Part shown: in pieces, positions 36,601 to 48,257 of the stretch
Position numbering within the stretch: position 1 is the stretch's first letter
How the letters are laid out: each line of letters starts with the position of its first letter
Origin: Paracyclopina nana
Taxonomy: Eukaryota > Arthropoda > Copepoda > Cyclopoida > Cyclopettidae
Direction of reading: 5' to 3'
Length of the DNA stretch: 64,000 bases
Assembly: GCA_019096065.1 (NCBI GenBank)
Contig: JAGUCH010000005.1
Coordinates: forward strand, 1,302,001 to 1,366,000
The notes under the pieces: model-generated
What the model was told of the DNA's origin: nothing
Database searches by the model: none
Seen by the model: the letters and a program-made list of their open reading frames with translations, nothing else
Translations under genes and position numbers: made by a program

Positions 36601-39358
36601 GCCAATGCCTGATCAAAGGCCAGGCGGATGTCAATGTGGTGACCGAGAAGAACGGCCTCAGCCCGCTCTTTTTGGCCGTCAAAGAAGGCCACTACGACAT
36701 TGTCGACCTTTTGCTCAACAACGGAGCAAAGGTCGAAGGCTGCAGTGGCAGCAGCCTCAGCCCAGTGGCCGTGGCCGCTGGCGAAGGCCAGGTTGGCGTT
36801 CTGGAGCTGCTGCTCACGCGGAAGGCCGACATTGAGGCCGTCGATGAGGAAGGCCTCACACCTGTGGCCTTTGCAGTGATCAAAGGCCAGTCACGAGCTG
36901 TGGACTTGCTGATAAAGGCTGGCGCGAATGTGGCTGTCAAAGACAAGAATCAGCGCACTTTGCTGCATCACGCCTCAATGGTGAAGAATAATTCGAAGCT
37001 GGCGGAAATGATCCTCGGCTGCAGCCTCGATATCGAGGCCATGGACAAGGATGGCATCAGGGCCATCGACTTGGCCATCAGCCACAACAATGAGGTCATG
37101 GTGGCCAACTTGCTGCGAAAAGGGGCCAAACTGGGCCCCACCACGTGGGCGATGGCCAAAGGAAAGCCTCGCATAGCGTAAGTATTTAAATTTGTGGGAT
37201 CCCTTAAAAATAGCAAATTATGCATTGAACGAGACTCGAACCCCAGACCTCTCCCACGAGAGCCTAGAGTTCTAATAATTGCGCCATTCAAAAACAAACA
37301 AACATTTCTTTAGAATGTGCAATAACTACTTTTACGCGCCCGCTCAAATTATCGGAGACTTAAGTTGCACAGCCTCCCGCCTTGGACACCTAGTTAGTTG
37401 CTCTTTAGAAGAAAGAATCAGTGATTTAGACTGTAAATAGTAAATCACTTTTATAGGTGACACTAATTCCTTCTTGCAACGGTTTTGCATAGCTTATATA
37501 CTATATCTGCCCCCTGTGTAGTCTATCTATTTATATATGTAAACAATTTATAAAACAAGCTAATAAAATAGCTGAGCAAATTTTGTAAAGTAGAAATCGA
37601 GTGGCATTTTTGCGGGCTCGAGCTTGCGAGAGCCAAGTAATGCCACGAGATTTTTACTTTGCAAAATGAGCTCAGATGTTTTGTAAGCCTGTTTTATAAT
37701 TTGTTTACATATATATACGATTTTATATGATGGAAAGTAATTTTCAAATGTTAATGAAGTTACCAGACAAGGCGATCTTGACTTAGCACCTGATCCTTTA
37801 CTTGAAGGCTAGGGTTGATAGGCCCTCTGTATTGCAAGAGTAACAGAAAGCGTTAATCAATCAATTAAAAAATTGTGCATTTAGAATTTGGCATTTTTGG
37901 GGGCTAAAAGATGTGTTAGATTAAGTTTTGTCTGGTACCTCTGAAAAGGCTCTACTGTTCTACTAAGCTTAGCTCAGCTGAGAATAAGAATAAGAAGGAA
38001 TTCTGACATTAATTATTCTGTCTGTATTGGTAGCTCAGTCAGTAGAGCGTTGGACTCCTAATCTAGATGATCAGGGTTCGATCCCCATACTCGGCATTTT
38101 TTCTCCTTTTTTCTAACATGGGATTTACTTCTTGGACAATATCATGGTCTCTGGTCAAACAGAGGAGCAACACACCTTATAAAATACTTTATAATGCGTG
38201 TCACTTGATAAAGTTAAACGTCAGAGCTTTTATATATGTATAGTAATATGAACTGAGACGAATTGGTAAACTGAATTATACATGCGAAAATTGCTTTCCA
38301 TCATATAAAATATATAGCTTTTTTTGCATGGTGGGTGGCATGGATATGTGGCTTTCCCCACAGTGCAGTGCTGCGCTGGAATATATCTGAGTGTGTGTTT
38401 TGTCCCAAAAAGGCTTACAAGTTTGAAACTTCATCATTATTATGCGAGCTTCAAAGTAATTGGACTGTCAAGCCGGCTCTGATTTATGGGAATACTCTCT
38501 TGCTGCCATAAACTTTGACTTGCATCCTCGAGGCTGCTGCTTCGGAGGCTGCTTTGCTGGGACAGCCCCTTTGAAATTCATTTTTTGCTCTCTTATTTAC
38601 GTAAGCATCGTGTCGAGGGGGGAATGGCTGCACTCTTAAGATAACCCTCCAAATGTGCAGGATTTTTCGATTTGGACGTCCAAATCTCTGAGCCTTGGGT
38701 TATTTCTAGCCATCCCCAAAAAATCACATTTCTTCTTTGATGAGTTATTTTTTTAGGATGCTTTGCTCAATTACTTAGGCTTTTTAGATAGTCGCTCCGC
38801 TCGAAATAATGAGCATATTTGTTTATCTTTTTCAGGCTAACTTTGCTCAACAAACTTTTGGAGGATGGCAACATGCTTTTCCGCAAAGGCCGTTTGACAG
38901 ATGCAGCTTACAGATACGAGTATGCTTTGAGGCGCCTACCACGCCTGAGGCCAGATGCAGCCTCGGCCTCCGCGGCCTCCGAGGACATTTTCGCACAAAT
39001 GAAGTCCCACCTACTGCTAAATTTATCGAGAACCAAGCGAAAAATGGGCAACCTTGACGAGGCTGAAGAATGTGCCAAGCAAGTCCTGACTTCGAGGCCG
39101 CAATGCCATGAAGCCTGGTGGGCTAGGGCCAAGGTCAGGGCTGACAAAGGCCAATTTCAAGAGGCTCTCGGTGACCTTCGAGAAGCCTTGAAATTAGCCC
39201 CGCAAAACATGCAGCTGCATGCTTTCAGCCTCCAAGTCAAAACTCAGCTCGAGGCCATTCAGACCAAAGAGGCCGTTTTGGAGGCCGCCAACAGTGTCCT
39301 CGATGAAGATGAAATTTTGACCATTTCTGAGGAGGAAATTGGCCTCACAAACTGCTAA
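27609..39358 (+). CDS. rols: Rolling pebbles / TANC scaffold protein
   Basis: Seven exons, all phases compatible: 27609-28092, 33722-34372, 34429-34650, 34724-35198, 35251-35584, 35637-37177, 38836-39358; 1409 residues. Start chosen for its CAACCATGG context. Order: Ser/Pro-rich low-complexity N terminus; RING finger C184-C187-C204-H206-C209-C212-C219-C222; STAND-type P-loop ATPase with Walker A GAQATGKS (430-437) and Walker B LLLID ending near D557; about ten ankyrin repeats (roughly 895-1230); three TPRs (about 1245-1370). This order is that of Drosophila rols/antisocial, an adaptor in myoblast fusion; vertebrate TANC1/2 are the postsynaptic relatives. The known forms are longer (about 1860-1990 residues), so the C terminus here is short, ending LTNC without the TANC PDZ ligand. 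Intron 1 (5.6 kb) may hide alternative first exons. A downstream exon beyond the stop is possible but unsupported. Confidence 0.92.
28154..28166 (+). promoter_or_regulatory. CTCF-like site after rols exon 1
   Basis: ACCAGATGGCGCC, a good match to the insect CTCF core, 62 bp into intron 1. With the site at 26860 it brackets the first exon. Confidence 0.4.
31093..31302. repeat. Inverted-repeat element in rols intron 1
   Basis: GTTCACCTGC and GCAGGTGAAC are perfect ends, with imperfect inward continuation (ATCAAAATATCG versus GTCAAAATATCG). 210 bp and non-coding; target duplication unclear. Confidence 0.5.
37205..37410 (-). repeat. SINE-like repeat with tRNA-like B box, copy 2
   Basis: Inside the last rols intron. 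A minus-strand tRNA-like segment with B box GGTTCGAGTCTC, followed by the block shared with 2287-2475 (CGCTCAAAT, GGACACCTAGT). Confidence 0.5.
37524..38311 (+). repeat. Dispersed ~780-bp repeat, copy 2
   Basis: Copy of 1153-1930 in the same orientation, with the same palindromic block, tRNA-like segment and right end. It occupies most of the last intron of the rols-like gene. Confidence 0.75.
38024..38096 (+). repeat. tRNA-like segment inside repeat copy 2
   Basis: A box and B box preserved, CCT at the anticodon position, better-paired anticodon stem than copy 1 but no acceptor stem. Resembles a tRNA-Lys-like gene with a changed anticodon. Read as a SINE promoter, not a tRNA gene. Confidence 0.55.
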
Positions 39359-39432
39359 AAATCAACATTTCCTCTGTAGTGAATGTTACTATATTGACCA
39401 TCCTATTGTTTTTTGAGTTGGCTGTGATTCGA

Positions 39433-39438
39433 AATAAA
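39433..39438 (+). terminator. Polyadenylation signal of rols-like gene
   Basis: AATAAA about 75 bp after the stop codon, followed by TGTCTTG. Confidence 0.65.
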
Positions 39439-41181
39439 TGTCTTGTAAAACTACTTTTTCCCCTCTTTTTGGGTGCATTAATGGCGACTTGAGAAATGAC
39501 TCTGTTGTATTTTGATTGGAAATGTCACCGAACCACCCGCAGATGTTTTATAGCTTTCTCACTGTATGTGGCCTTGTTTTTGCAACTCGTCACCGTTGTC
39601 GTGAAATAATTGAAAATGCCAATAAGTAACGAAATGCAACGGACTTTATATTAATGGCATTATCACGAATACTGACATGCAACGAAATAGCATGCCCAGA
39701 AAGGCCTATTTTTGAGCAGTAATTATAGTCTTTTCTTGTGAAAAACAAAAAACAGCCTTTAAGTCTTATTAAATAGAAATATCTAATTTTTATGTAATTT
39801 TTAAGAGCACATGAAAAAGTGCGGAAGCTGAGAACTTGGCTTGGAAATCATCTCTTGATTGACATCTTCTAATCCTAATTTGAATTACTGGCATAAATGG
39901 AGACCTCTTTGATGGAAAAGAGACCTTTCAACTTCTCCATATCCCATGCGATTTTTTCACTCCCTTCAAATGAATAAAGTTTGCCCTACTTTCGGCTGTA
40001 GACGACTTTTCTTGTTAATAAAGAAATGCTAATTAGACCGCGAGCAGAACCAGATTGATCGATATAATTGTGACCTTGCTGCACTGATTGACGAAAATTA
40101 TGGCCGCTCGTCATTAAGGCTGTTTTAGGCATTTTCATGGCCATTAATTCACTCCTTTATTGTTTTCCTATCAAGATTTACGACAGGCCACTTTACTATA
40201 ACTTTTTCACTTTTATCATAATCTTTAAAGTGCACAGTAAATGTCAATCCAAGATTGACCCAATTGAAGATGCAGTTTTTGGCAAGCGAGCAACTTTCTT
40301 TCCTATCTGGAATTGAGCTTTTAACGCATGCAAAGTCATCATTAATGGAATTAATCAAAAGTAGTAATTCACTCAAATATGGACGTTTTTACGAGTGCAT
40401 CGACGACGACCACACTGATGCCGACAAACGTTTAATCAAGTTGGTTCTTCACGATTTTATGCCCACTCGGGGGTAAAATGGGCTCCCAAAAATCCTCAGG
40501 TTTGTTTGCCCTTGGCCTCCCCCACTGTGCCCAATAAATTGTCATTTTTGGCCATCACTGAGCCTTCTTTCGTTCGTTGCAATGGAAGAAGGAGGAAAAA
40601 AATGCCTTGTGACAAGTTTTTAGCTTTACAATGGTACATGCTACATAATTGATGACCCATGCTGGATGGATCATCAATGCAGAAGAAGAGTCGCGACTTT
40701 TCTCACTTGTACAATCACAGGGTGAGTCAGCAGAATGCTATTTTACGGCTGGTGCAGTCCAAGTACACCCGGTGGTACATGGTGGCTCTAAAGGCTTTAG
40801 TATTGGCTAGTTCTGGGCATGTTTGTTTTTCCAAAGGTGCAAAACACTTGACAGCCAGTCCGTCATCATTTGACGGGCTTGTTGCAACTTTTCAACTCAT
40901 TCCAATGCAGCAAAAATCTCCCCCCTTTTACTGCACAAAATTCACTTTAACAAGCCTGACCTTTTCTCTAAAATACAAAATAAATTGCACTTCTTTTCAA
41001 ATGTGTAGTATAACGCTATTGAACGCTTTGAAATGGCATAATAATTGTTGTTGACTTGTTGTTTTGGTTTGCTCAGCGCACCGGTCACTCAAGCGCTCTA
41101 AGTGCGCGTGCGCGAACACGTGCGCGCGCGCTTTAATCAACACATATGCAGCGAAGCCGAGCTGCAAATCAGCTGACTTGG
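39439..41181. other. Intergenic interval with CpG cluster
   Basis: No gene supported. At 41075-41132 there is a CpG-dense patch (GCGCGTGCGCGAACACGTGCG and neighbours) that may be regulatory. Open frames are short and overlapping. Confidence 0.4.
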
Positions 41182-41189
41182 CCGTTTGG

Positions 41190-41629
41190 CAGGGTGACCA
41201 GATGTGGCTATTTATAGCCAAAGTGGCTATTTTTGACCCGTGTGTGGCTACGGAAATTTAGGCCGAATAGCCATAGCCATTTGTGGCTATTTTTGAAAAG
41301 CCCGAAAATTTGATATTTTTACTTAATAAATGCTTGAAAATCATCGAAAAAGCAGGGGGAAAAATTAAATTTGCAAAAACGGCTGACTTTAAAATCTTTC
41401 GCCACCAAAACTTGAAGAAAATGATCATTTAATCCTTGCTTTCATCACAGCAATCCCAAAAATTGGATCAAATTTTCATAATAAATATTAGTCATTGTGC
41501 AAATTCCTAAAATTGTGGCTATTTTTCGCCAATTTGTGGCTATTTTGAGTCATTTTTCTTAGATAGCCAAATGTGGCTATTTTTGGGGAAAATCTGGCTA
41601 CAACCCGATCAAATTTTCTGGTCACCCTG
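41190..41629. mobile_element. hAT-type non-autonomous transposon
   Basis: 440 bp with inverted ends CAGGGTGACCAGA / TCTGGTCACCCTG and a perfect 8-bp duplication CCGTTTGG at 41182-41189 and 41630-41637. CAGGGTG ends and 8-bp duplications are hallmarks of hAT elements. At least five subterminal copies of TGTGGCTATTTTT or its complement lie near both ends, as expected for transposase-binding sites. No open frame for a transposase. Confidence 0.93.
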
Positions 41630-42124
41630 CCGTTTGGCTCAACTCGAAGCGAGTCAATTAAAAAACGAATAATTGTGCTAATTCTAGTTTTGCCTCATCT
41701 TCTTGGTATCATTTTCGCAGGGGTAAGTTCAGTATTATGTAGTCTTATTTGCGGAGTTACTTTCAATGTAAATATGCTCGGTTAAGTATTTTGAAAGAGG
41801 AGACGATCGCAGCGGCCCCCTTTCTGCATGGAAATTTGTCCTTTTTGGCCCAAATTCCACGAGCAGCAGCAGCCTGAAATTGGTTGCTTTTCTGGTGAGA
41901 GAAATGAGAATTCACGCGAGGAGGAAATGGGAATTTGGGCAACAACTGTGAAATTGAATAAGGATTGGTCAATGCGTGAAATTCGACTGGAGGCAAGAGA
42001 TTACCTTTTTTATGATTGAGAGTCCTGGTATGCTTTTGGGCATTCAATCAATAGTTCTGGGTCGTAAATAGATCCCAATAGTAAAAGTGGCACAGCCAGA
42101 ATTGCCATAAAGTAGTATCTCATT

Positions 42125-42508
42125 AGCTTGTTCTCATAAACATTTCTATAAGGTAAGCAAGGCACTTTGCGCGCTTATATCTCAGCATCTACTCGTCTGA
42201 TTGGAACCAAATTTGGTGGAATTCATAAGGACGTATTGAAGAATCTTCAGGCCAATTTTCATCCGGATTGGAGGACGCTAAGGCCGCCTTACTGAAAGTG
42301 AGGCAAATCAGTTAATCAAAGGAGAAAAATCAGCCACCTCCTTTGAGACCTCCGATCCGGATGAAAATTGGTATGAAGATTCTTCAATACGCTCGTATGA
42401 ATCCCTCCAAATTTGGTTCCAATCGGCTCAATACTTACTGAGTTATGAGCTTCCAAAGTGCCTTGCTTTGCTTACCGCCTGCCTTACTGAGTTTTATGAG
42501 AACAAGCT
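42125..42508. mobile_element. Foldback MITE, TCTCATA group, family 3
   Basis: 384 bp. Ends begin AGCTTGTTCTCATAAAC, arms of about 180 bp are roughly 80% reverse-complementary by eye, flanked by ATT on both sides. Arms contain GATTGGAACCAAATTTGG and CAATTTTCATCCGGAT in both copies. Older than family 2, judging by arm divergence. Non-coding. Confidence 0.85.
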
Positions 42509-43751
42509 ATTATTTGAGGGGAGAAATGGACTCCCCAATCTCATTCATACTCACATTGAGGAGTAACGAGGCCATTGTTTTTCCATTCCTAAATTGGCAT
42601 TGCCTCAGTTTAATTGAATTTTCAACTGCTACACTTTTTGCTCTTGATCCATAATCACCCCCAAAATGGCCTACTTTTGATCATTGACAATTGAGAAATA
42701 GCTAGCTTGAAATCTATCATTACTAACCGCACTTAACGATTATTTTCAATAGAATAATTGATCATGCTGGCTACAAAAAACCTTTAATTAGATAAATATT
42801 TACCCAAGTGGGTACTTTTGTGTGCTCCTTTCATTGGGAAAGCTAACAAAAGACATTTCCTCTAGCATGTAAAGCTTCACTTGATAAAAAGGGGAGCTTT
42901 CTTTTAAAGCCACAAATTAATAAGCTTTTATAAGCAATTCTTCGGTACGTAAGTTGCCAGCCCCTAAAGAATTTCCGCATGCTGTCTTGCATCAGCATTT
43001 AGTTTTGCGTTTGCATGGCCTAAAAAAGCCATCTTGAAGTCACAAAAAGTTTGTAGTTATCTGATGTTTATGGTATAGAAGAAAGCTGCATTTTAGCTTG
43101 GATGTAATATCCAGTAAACAGAATAAGATGGATAGAAGCAGGAAGTAACACAATTTGGCAAGTTGTTTTTCTGATAAATAACATTACTTAATGTACTTTC
43201 ATGCACCTATAGTAGCTCAAAACAATTTTTTGGCTTTGCTCTCAGAGCCAATTTATCACTACTCCATTTCAGCCAAAAAAAAAAAAGACTTCCCTTGTTC
43301 CATAGGAAAAGTAAGGTATTTATCATTGAATGAAGAAGGTCTTGCTTATCTTCCTTCAGATTAACTTTAGGCCCACACCAATGGCAGCAATTCTTCAGAG
43401 AATATTGGCATATTGCGGATATGAACGCTCGCCCTGTGCCATATTCTCTGAATATATCAATTTACCCTCTTTCGGTGGCCGCCATTTCCTTTGTCACATA
43501 TGGGATAAATGTTATGCTAATACTTCACATTCCTCAGCATTTCCATCAAAAATCTCAACTAAAAAAGTAAACATAAACAAATTAGGAACAGTGGCGCCAC
43601 CCTAGAACTAACGGCGAAAATTGTCAACAAAATCCTGCTTTACCCTATATTTTTAAACTAAAATTCAAAATTCGGGTATTTTCAAATGTGCAGCATTTTA
43701 TGTAGGGCAGATAGCTTGGAAAAAACGTAAGTAGAGGCCATAGTGCGTACC
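42509..43751. other. Intergenic interval
   Basis: No gene supported. Contains ACAGTGGCGCCACC at 43588-43601, a weak CTCF-like or palindromic GGCGCC site, 160 bp upstream of the TATA box of the next gene. Confidence 0.4.
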
Positions 43752-43760
43752 TATATAAAA
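43752..43760 (+). promoter_or_regulatory. TATA box
   Basis: TATATAAAA, 151 bp upstream of the start codon at 43903. A transcription start near 43783 would give a leader of about 120 nt. Confidence 0.6.
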
Positions 43761-43902
43761 GGGCGCACAGTGTATAGTGAAACGTGCGCGTTCTTCCACA
43801 CAGAAGCGCTTTTGACAGCAGAAACTTCTCTCAGGAAGACGACGAAGAAAATTCTCTCAGTTTAGTGCGAGCAGTTCACAAATCCACACAGTACACACAA
43901 GC

Positions 43903-44188
43903 ATGGACATCATCAAGTCCATCCGGACTTGGAAGCCCCTGAAGAAATCCAAGTCGGCCCAAAGCAATAAGACTACGGCCTCTAATAACAGTGACAGCAG
44001 TGATAATTATTGCTACAGTGAACCAGTGTTGAGTCCTGTGGAAAAAGACCACAAAAGCAGTGGCAGCCTCGATCAGGAGAATAATGGCTTTTACAGTCCC
44101 TCGAGGCCTCAGTTTCAGCAAAGGCCACCACTGAGCCAACCTCCGCCCCAGTTTTTGCAGCCTAAAAAACAACCCCTCCTCTATCAAG
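43903..44188 (+). CDS. First coding exon of an unidentified proline/serine-rich protein
   Basis: Ninety-five codons and one base, ending at a CAAG/GTAAAT donor (phase 1). Starts MDIIKSIRTWKPLKKSKSAQ, basic and lysine-rich, then an Asn/Ser/Asp stretch, then a Pro/Gln-rich tail (PPPQFLQPKKQ). A TATA box and CpG-containing leader precede it. No domain recognised. The partner exons must lie downstream; none that I can see inside the window joins convincingly. The short basic start and phase-1 end recall exon 1 of the rols-like gene, so a diverged duplicate is possible but not shown. Confidence 0.6.
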
Positions 44189-46382
44189 GTAAATTAGCTT
44201 TTTAATTACAAATGAATGAGTCGCTTCAAATAACTGATGTGTATCACTACTTAATTTTTAGGGAAAAGTCTCATTTTTTACAGTTCTTTTTCAATTTGGC
44301 CATGTGCATTTGTTTACACATTGACATGCTACATAAAAGGCCAAACAAACTTTTTCTGCTTCTGGCCTTTTCAAGCTCGATTGCATGGCAGCTATGTAGT
44401 AACTCCTTTTTTGTGTGGTATTCCGAGGAAAAAAAAGTTGCTCTCCCTTGCAAATTGTGGATTTTCTGTGAGAACCAATGGGATATACATTTTTTAGCTT
44501 TAGGGGCTATATATCACTTTTAAAGCTCTTTTAGACTCCCTAATAGCCATAAATCATTCGATTGATCTTCCTTTTTTATCTGTGTGTGTATGGGTTCTTA
44601 ACGAGACATTAATGATTTTTGGGTCAACATTATCTAGAGGTGCATGTCAAGTCAGAAAGCTGATTTCGAAGATAATCCCATGACTTTTTGCCTGTTGTTG
44701 TTATTCTTCTTGTATTCCAATTAGAGCTGCTAATTTGGGGAGCTTTAGTAAAATCCCCTCCCAAAACGCACAGTGGACCTATTGAAAATGCAAAAGCTCT
44801 TATATTTTTGGGGCAAATGTGCTGAAGCCACGTTTTTATGACATGACCATTTTTGCATGTAGATCTTTAGCCACAAGCAAGATCATTACATTATTCATTA
44901 TTTTGTTGTAGTCCATTGCTTTGCAGCTCCCACTGTGAATGTGCCACCAGCTTTTGTGCTTTTTTGTTTTTACAACTTTTTTTTGTTGTAGAGTTGCCCA
45001 CCCCCAAAAAGGGCATGGTCTGTGTCCGATCGAAAAATTACGGGCATGGGTCCTGCTGGGAAAATTCAGGTCTTTTCAGTGACTTGCTTTGAATTTACTT
45101 TTCTGGCCTTTGCATGGAAGTGTCATAAAAAAGAGAGCCAAATCTAGAGGACATTTGGGCAAACTCTTAAAAGATTGGAGAACATCGTAGTCGAAGTTTT
45201 GACTAAGTAAGAAATAAGATTTACTAAAATGAGCATGCTTGCATCTAGCTTGTTTTTGTAACCAATTAGCAACAGCAATTTAGGCAAAAAACTCCAGTGG
45301 ATCACAAGTGGTCCAAACTGAGAAAAATTGGCCAAACTCGGCTTTCATACATTATGGATTTGATGGATGAGCGAATAATGGCTAGACACTTTTGTGGCTT
45401 CTTTCTCTTTGAAAAGCCCCCAAAATCAGGATTACTATTTATACTACAAAGGCCTCATGCTACTTTTGTATACTATCTCGTTTTGCTTAGGTTAGTATTA
45501 TCCTGTTGAGTAGTGAAACGTGCTTTGAATATTTACGAGCGCCTACAAAAGTTGGACATTGTGCACATTGGGTAATTTCATGGACTATAAGTATGTCATT
45601 GCCAAATAATCCTAAAAAGAGAGTGTATTTTTTTCGCAAAAAAAAAAAATAATGAAAGTAGAGCTTGTCCAATTTTTCTCACTTTGCCCCACTTGTGGTC
45701 CACTGGGATTTTGTGTCCAAAATGCTGCTTGAGCTTGATTACAAATATGAGCTCGGTGCCAGCAAGCCCATTTTCGTAAATAATATTAGTTCTTCTTCGC
45801 AAACCCTCGATGACGACGACGATGTGATCCATCTTGGCATGAAGAGATCTGATGGACACATTATATATTCATGTTGATCACATGAGTGTCCTAGGGACAT
45901 AAAATGTCAGACTTGATTGAGAACAGAAAAGAAGCGCAAATTCAAGTTTCCCTCAGTAACATTATTAGTGAAAGTTTGAATTAGCCATGTTTCCATAACG
46001 ATTTATGCTATAAATACGATTTTGTCCAAGCAGCATAAATTTGCCTTCAAAAATTGATTTTCCAGCAACGTTGCTGCTTGCAAACGCATATTTTTTGTGC
46101 ATATTGTGCTATCTCGTTGTCTGCTTGTACATTTTTAATCATTTTCCGTTCAAGGGCATTGCTTCCCCATTGTGAATGAGCACTTGAAAATCTGAATTTC
46201 TTGGAGAGAAAAATGGCTGATTAGATTTGCATCGCATTTGCATGGTAAGGAAATATTCAGCTCAGGTCTGATCGATGCCTCTTTGAAGGACATTATGTTG
46301 CACTACTTTTGGCCGCAGCAGCAGCAGAATTTCCATATGGTGTAAAATCAGATTGAGGTAGAAAAAAACTGGGGGGTTCTGC
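44189..46382. other. Possible intron with a diverged inverted repeat
   Basis: Probably within the first intron of the gene starting at 43903. No exon supported. See the inverted repeat at 45150-45860. Confidence 0.4.
45150..45860. repeat. Diverged inverted repeat, arms ~180 bp, both open in one frame
   Basis: 45150-45340 (minus) and 45667-45850 (plus) are reverse-complement copies at perhaps 65% identity. Translated in the same register they give related peptides: ANFSQFGPLVIHWSF on one arm and SNFSHFAPLVVHWDF on the other. The spacer is about 325 bp. It could be an old DNA element with long inverted ends or a decayed head-to-head duplication. Confidence 0.5.
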
Positions 46383-46775
46383 TAGCTACTAAATAAACTT
46401 AGAGAGCGGACAACGAAATCCGCAAGTTTGCGCTGGTTCCTTTCACGTAACCTTTTAAGCAAGTCGGAAAGATATCTTTTCTGTCTACAAAACCTAGGAA
46501 GCGGCATGGGGAGCGGGAAAAACCAAAACACAATATTAATTGTTTGAACAATTATTCAAATTAATACTTTTGTTTCGGAAAAATTAAATGCTATATTCTT
46601 TAGCTTAGAATTCAGGTTTTTCCTTCGAAAAAATCATTTTAGACTCTAAATCAAGGTACGAAATTGCCTCAGATTTCTTTAATCGCATTCAAAAGGAACC
46701 ACTATTGAAATTGACAGCTGATACCTCAATGCTTGATTTTGGCGTTGGCCACTCTCTAAGTTTATATAGTAGCTA
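46383..46775. mobile_element. TAGCTACT MITE, copy 1 (8-bp duplication)
   Basis: 393 bp. Inverted ends TAGCTACTAAATAAACTTAG and the same with one or two changes. Flanked by GGTTCTGC at 46375-46382 and 46776-46783, a perfect 8-bp duplication, as in hAT, P or Merlin elements. Non-coding. Its sequence is the empty-site version of copy 2. Confidence 0.92.
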
Positions 46776-46783
46776 GGTTCTGC

Positions 46784-48257
46784 TTTGGTACATAATGTAG
46801 TAATCGTAGCCTGATTGATCTCTCTCTCCCCTTCCACAAAATGGCCGAATGATGAGGAAAGTAAACATCAAAGGGGAAATTTCCCAAGGTGTCTTGAGTT
46901 TCTCTGCTAGCTGCTAAAGAAGCAGCAGTAAAGAAGAGCAAACACTGCCATTGCTGCATGCATAGGCCTTACTGTCAATGATTACACTACATAGTCAGAC
47001 CAGGATTATTGCTGTTATTCCAGCCTAGTATATAATATATGGGAGCAAGCTTAGGCATTGTTCTGCACTAGTTGAGCAAACAGAGCTACAACTACCTTCA
47101 TTCCATGCCACCCAGAAAATAAATGATGACTCTCTTTTTCTTATACACTCGTATTGTAGTTTGCTGCCAGTAAATGTGGCAATCCTACACCTTTATGGCC
47201 TTAGAATGGTGGCAGAAAAAGGGATTTCCTCGAAGGTTTCGTGTGGAAGTAAAAAGTGGGCTTCATTTGGGTTAATTTGTGGAAACCTACAATTACACAA
47301 GTGAGGAAAGAGCTGCTGAAGGCTATACCAATCAACTGCATTTAAGAAGTAAATTGTTGTGCATTTTCACTCAAAAGTTGGACCACACATCTATTCATCC
47401 ATGGATAATTAACCCATTCTTTAGAAACTTTCACCTTCTCCTCCTCCCCCAAAACAAACACATTTTTTAGCAGAATACAAAGCAAACTCATTTCAGCAAA
47501 ATGAGGTCACAAAGAAGGTTCAAAGTAGTTTGTGGGAAAAAGCTAAAACTTCCGAGTTAACCAATTGTCTATTTTGCCTATCTAATGGAAACGTGAGCCA
47601 GCAAACTGTCCTTGCTTCAGTTGAGATGACGGGGCGTTTTCACATAAGGAACCATATCATATGTTTGATATGCTTTCCATTGTCTTCTATTGTGGTATCA
47701 GGTTACCGCATCTCACACCTGATTGCTCACGTGGGCGTATAAGCCTGCTACTAGCTATCAATGTTCAAAAAGGAAAGACCTTTTGATGGCCGATCATAAT
47801 TCACTTTGGCACCTCTTAAAAACCTTGATCGAGCTCGTTTTCAAGTCCGCCTAACTTAAGTTGACTTTTATTAAGCAGCTGACTTTGTTTACATTTGTCA
47901 CGCGCGACCACGTGGCGTGCTGGGTTTTCACCCTTGCGCGTTCGCGCATGCGCAGCAGAGCTTTGTTTACTAATTTTTGCGCTACCTGATTTTGGCACCT
48001 TTTTGCTTTATGGCTGCCGATAAAATTCGTGCACTTAAAAAGTGCGACAACAAGCTCCAAAAAAGTGTGAAAGAGGCCTGTGAAGAATGATTTGCAATTT
48101 CTTATCTCAACAGCGTTTTTTGCTTTTAAGGAAAGCAGTTCACACAGCTCATAAGTGGTTTTTTTTATAGTGTGTGCTAGCTAAAAATGGCCGTTCACTC
48201 ATTTTCAGTACGACTATAGGAGAAGTGAGAACTTTTATAGGTCCACATAGTACATTA
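46784..48257. other. Non-coding interval with CpG patch
   Basis: No gene supported. At 47910-47954 there is a CpG-dense patch containing CGCGCATGCGCA (47943-47954), a perfect NRF-1/Ewg-type motif, plus TTGTTTAC and CAGCTGAC strings. It could be an unmapped promoter. Confidence 0.4.

Noticed and set aside
35872-37297. Several minus-strand and alternative-frame open frames over the ankyrin exon
   Set aside because: Shadows of the GC-richer rols coding exon.
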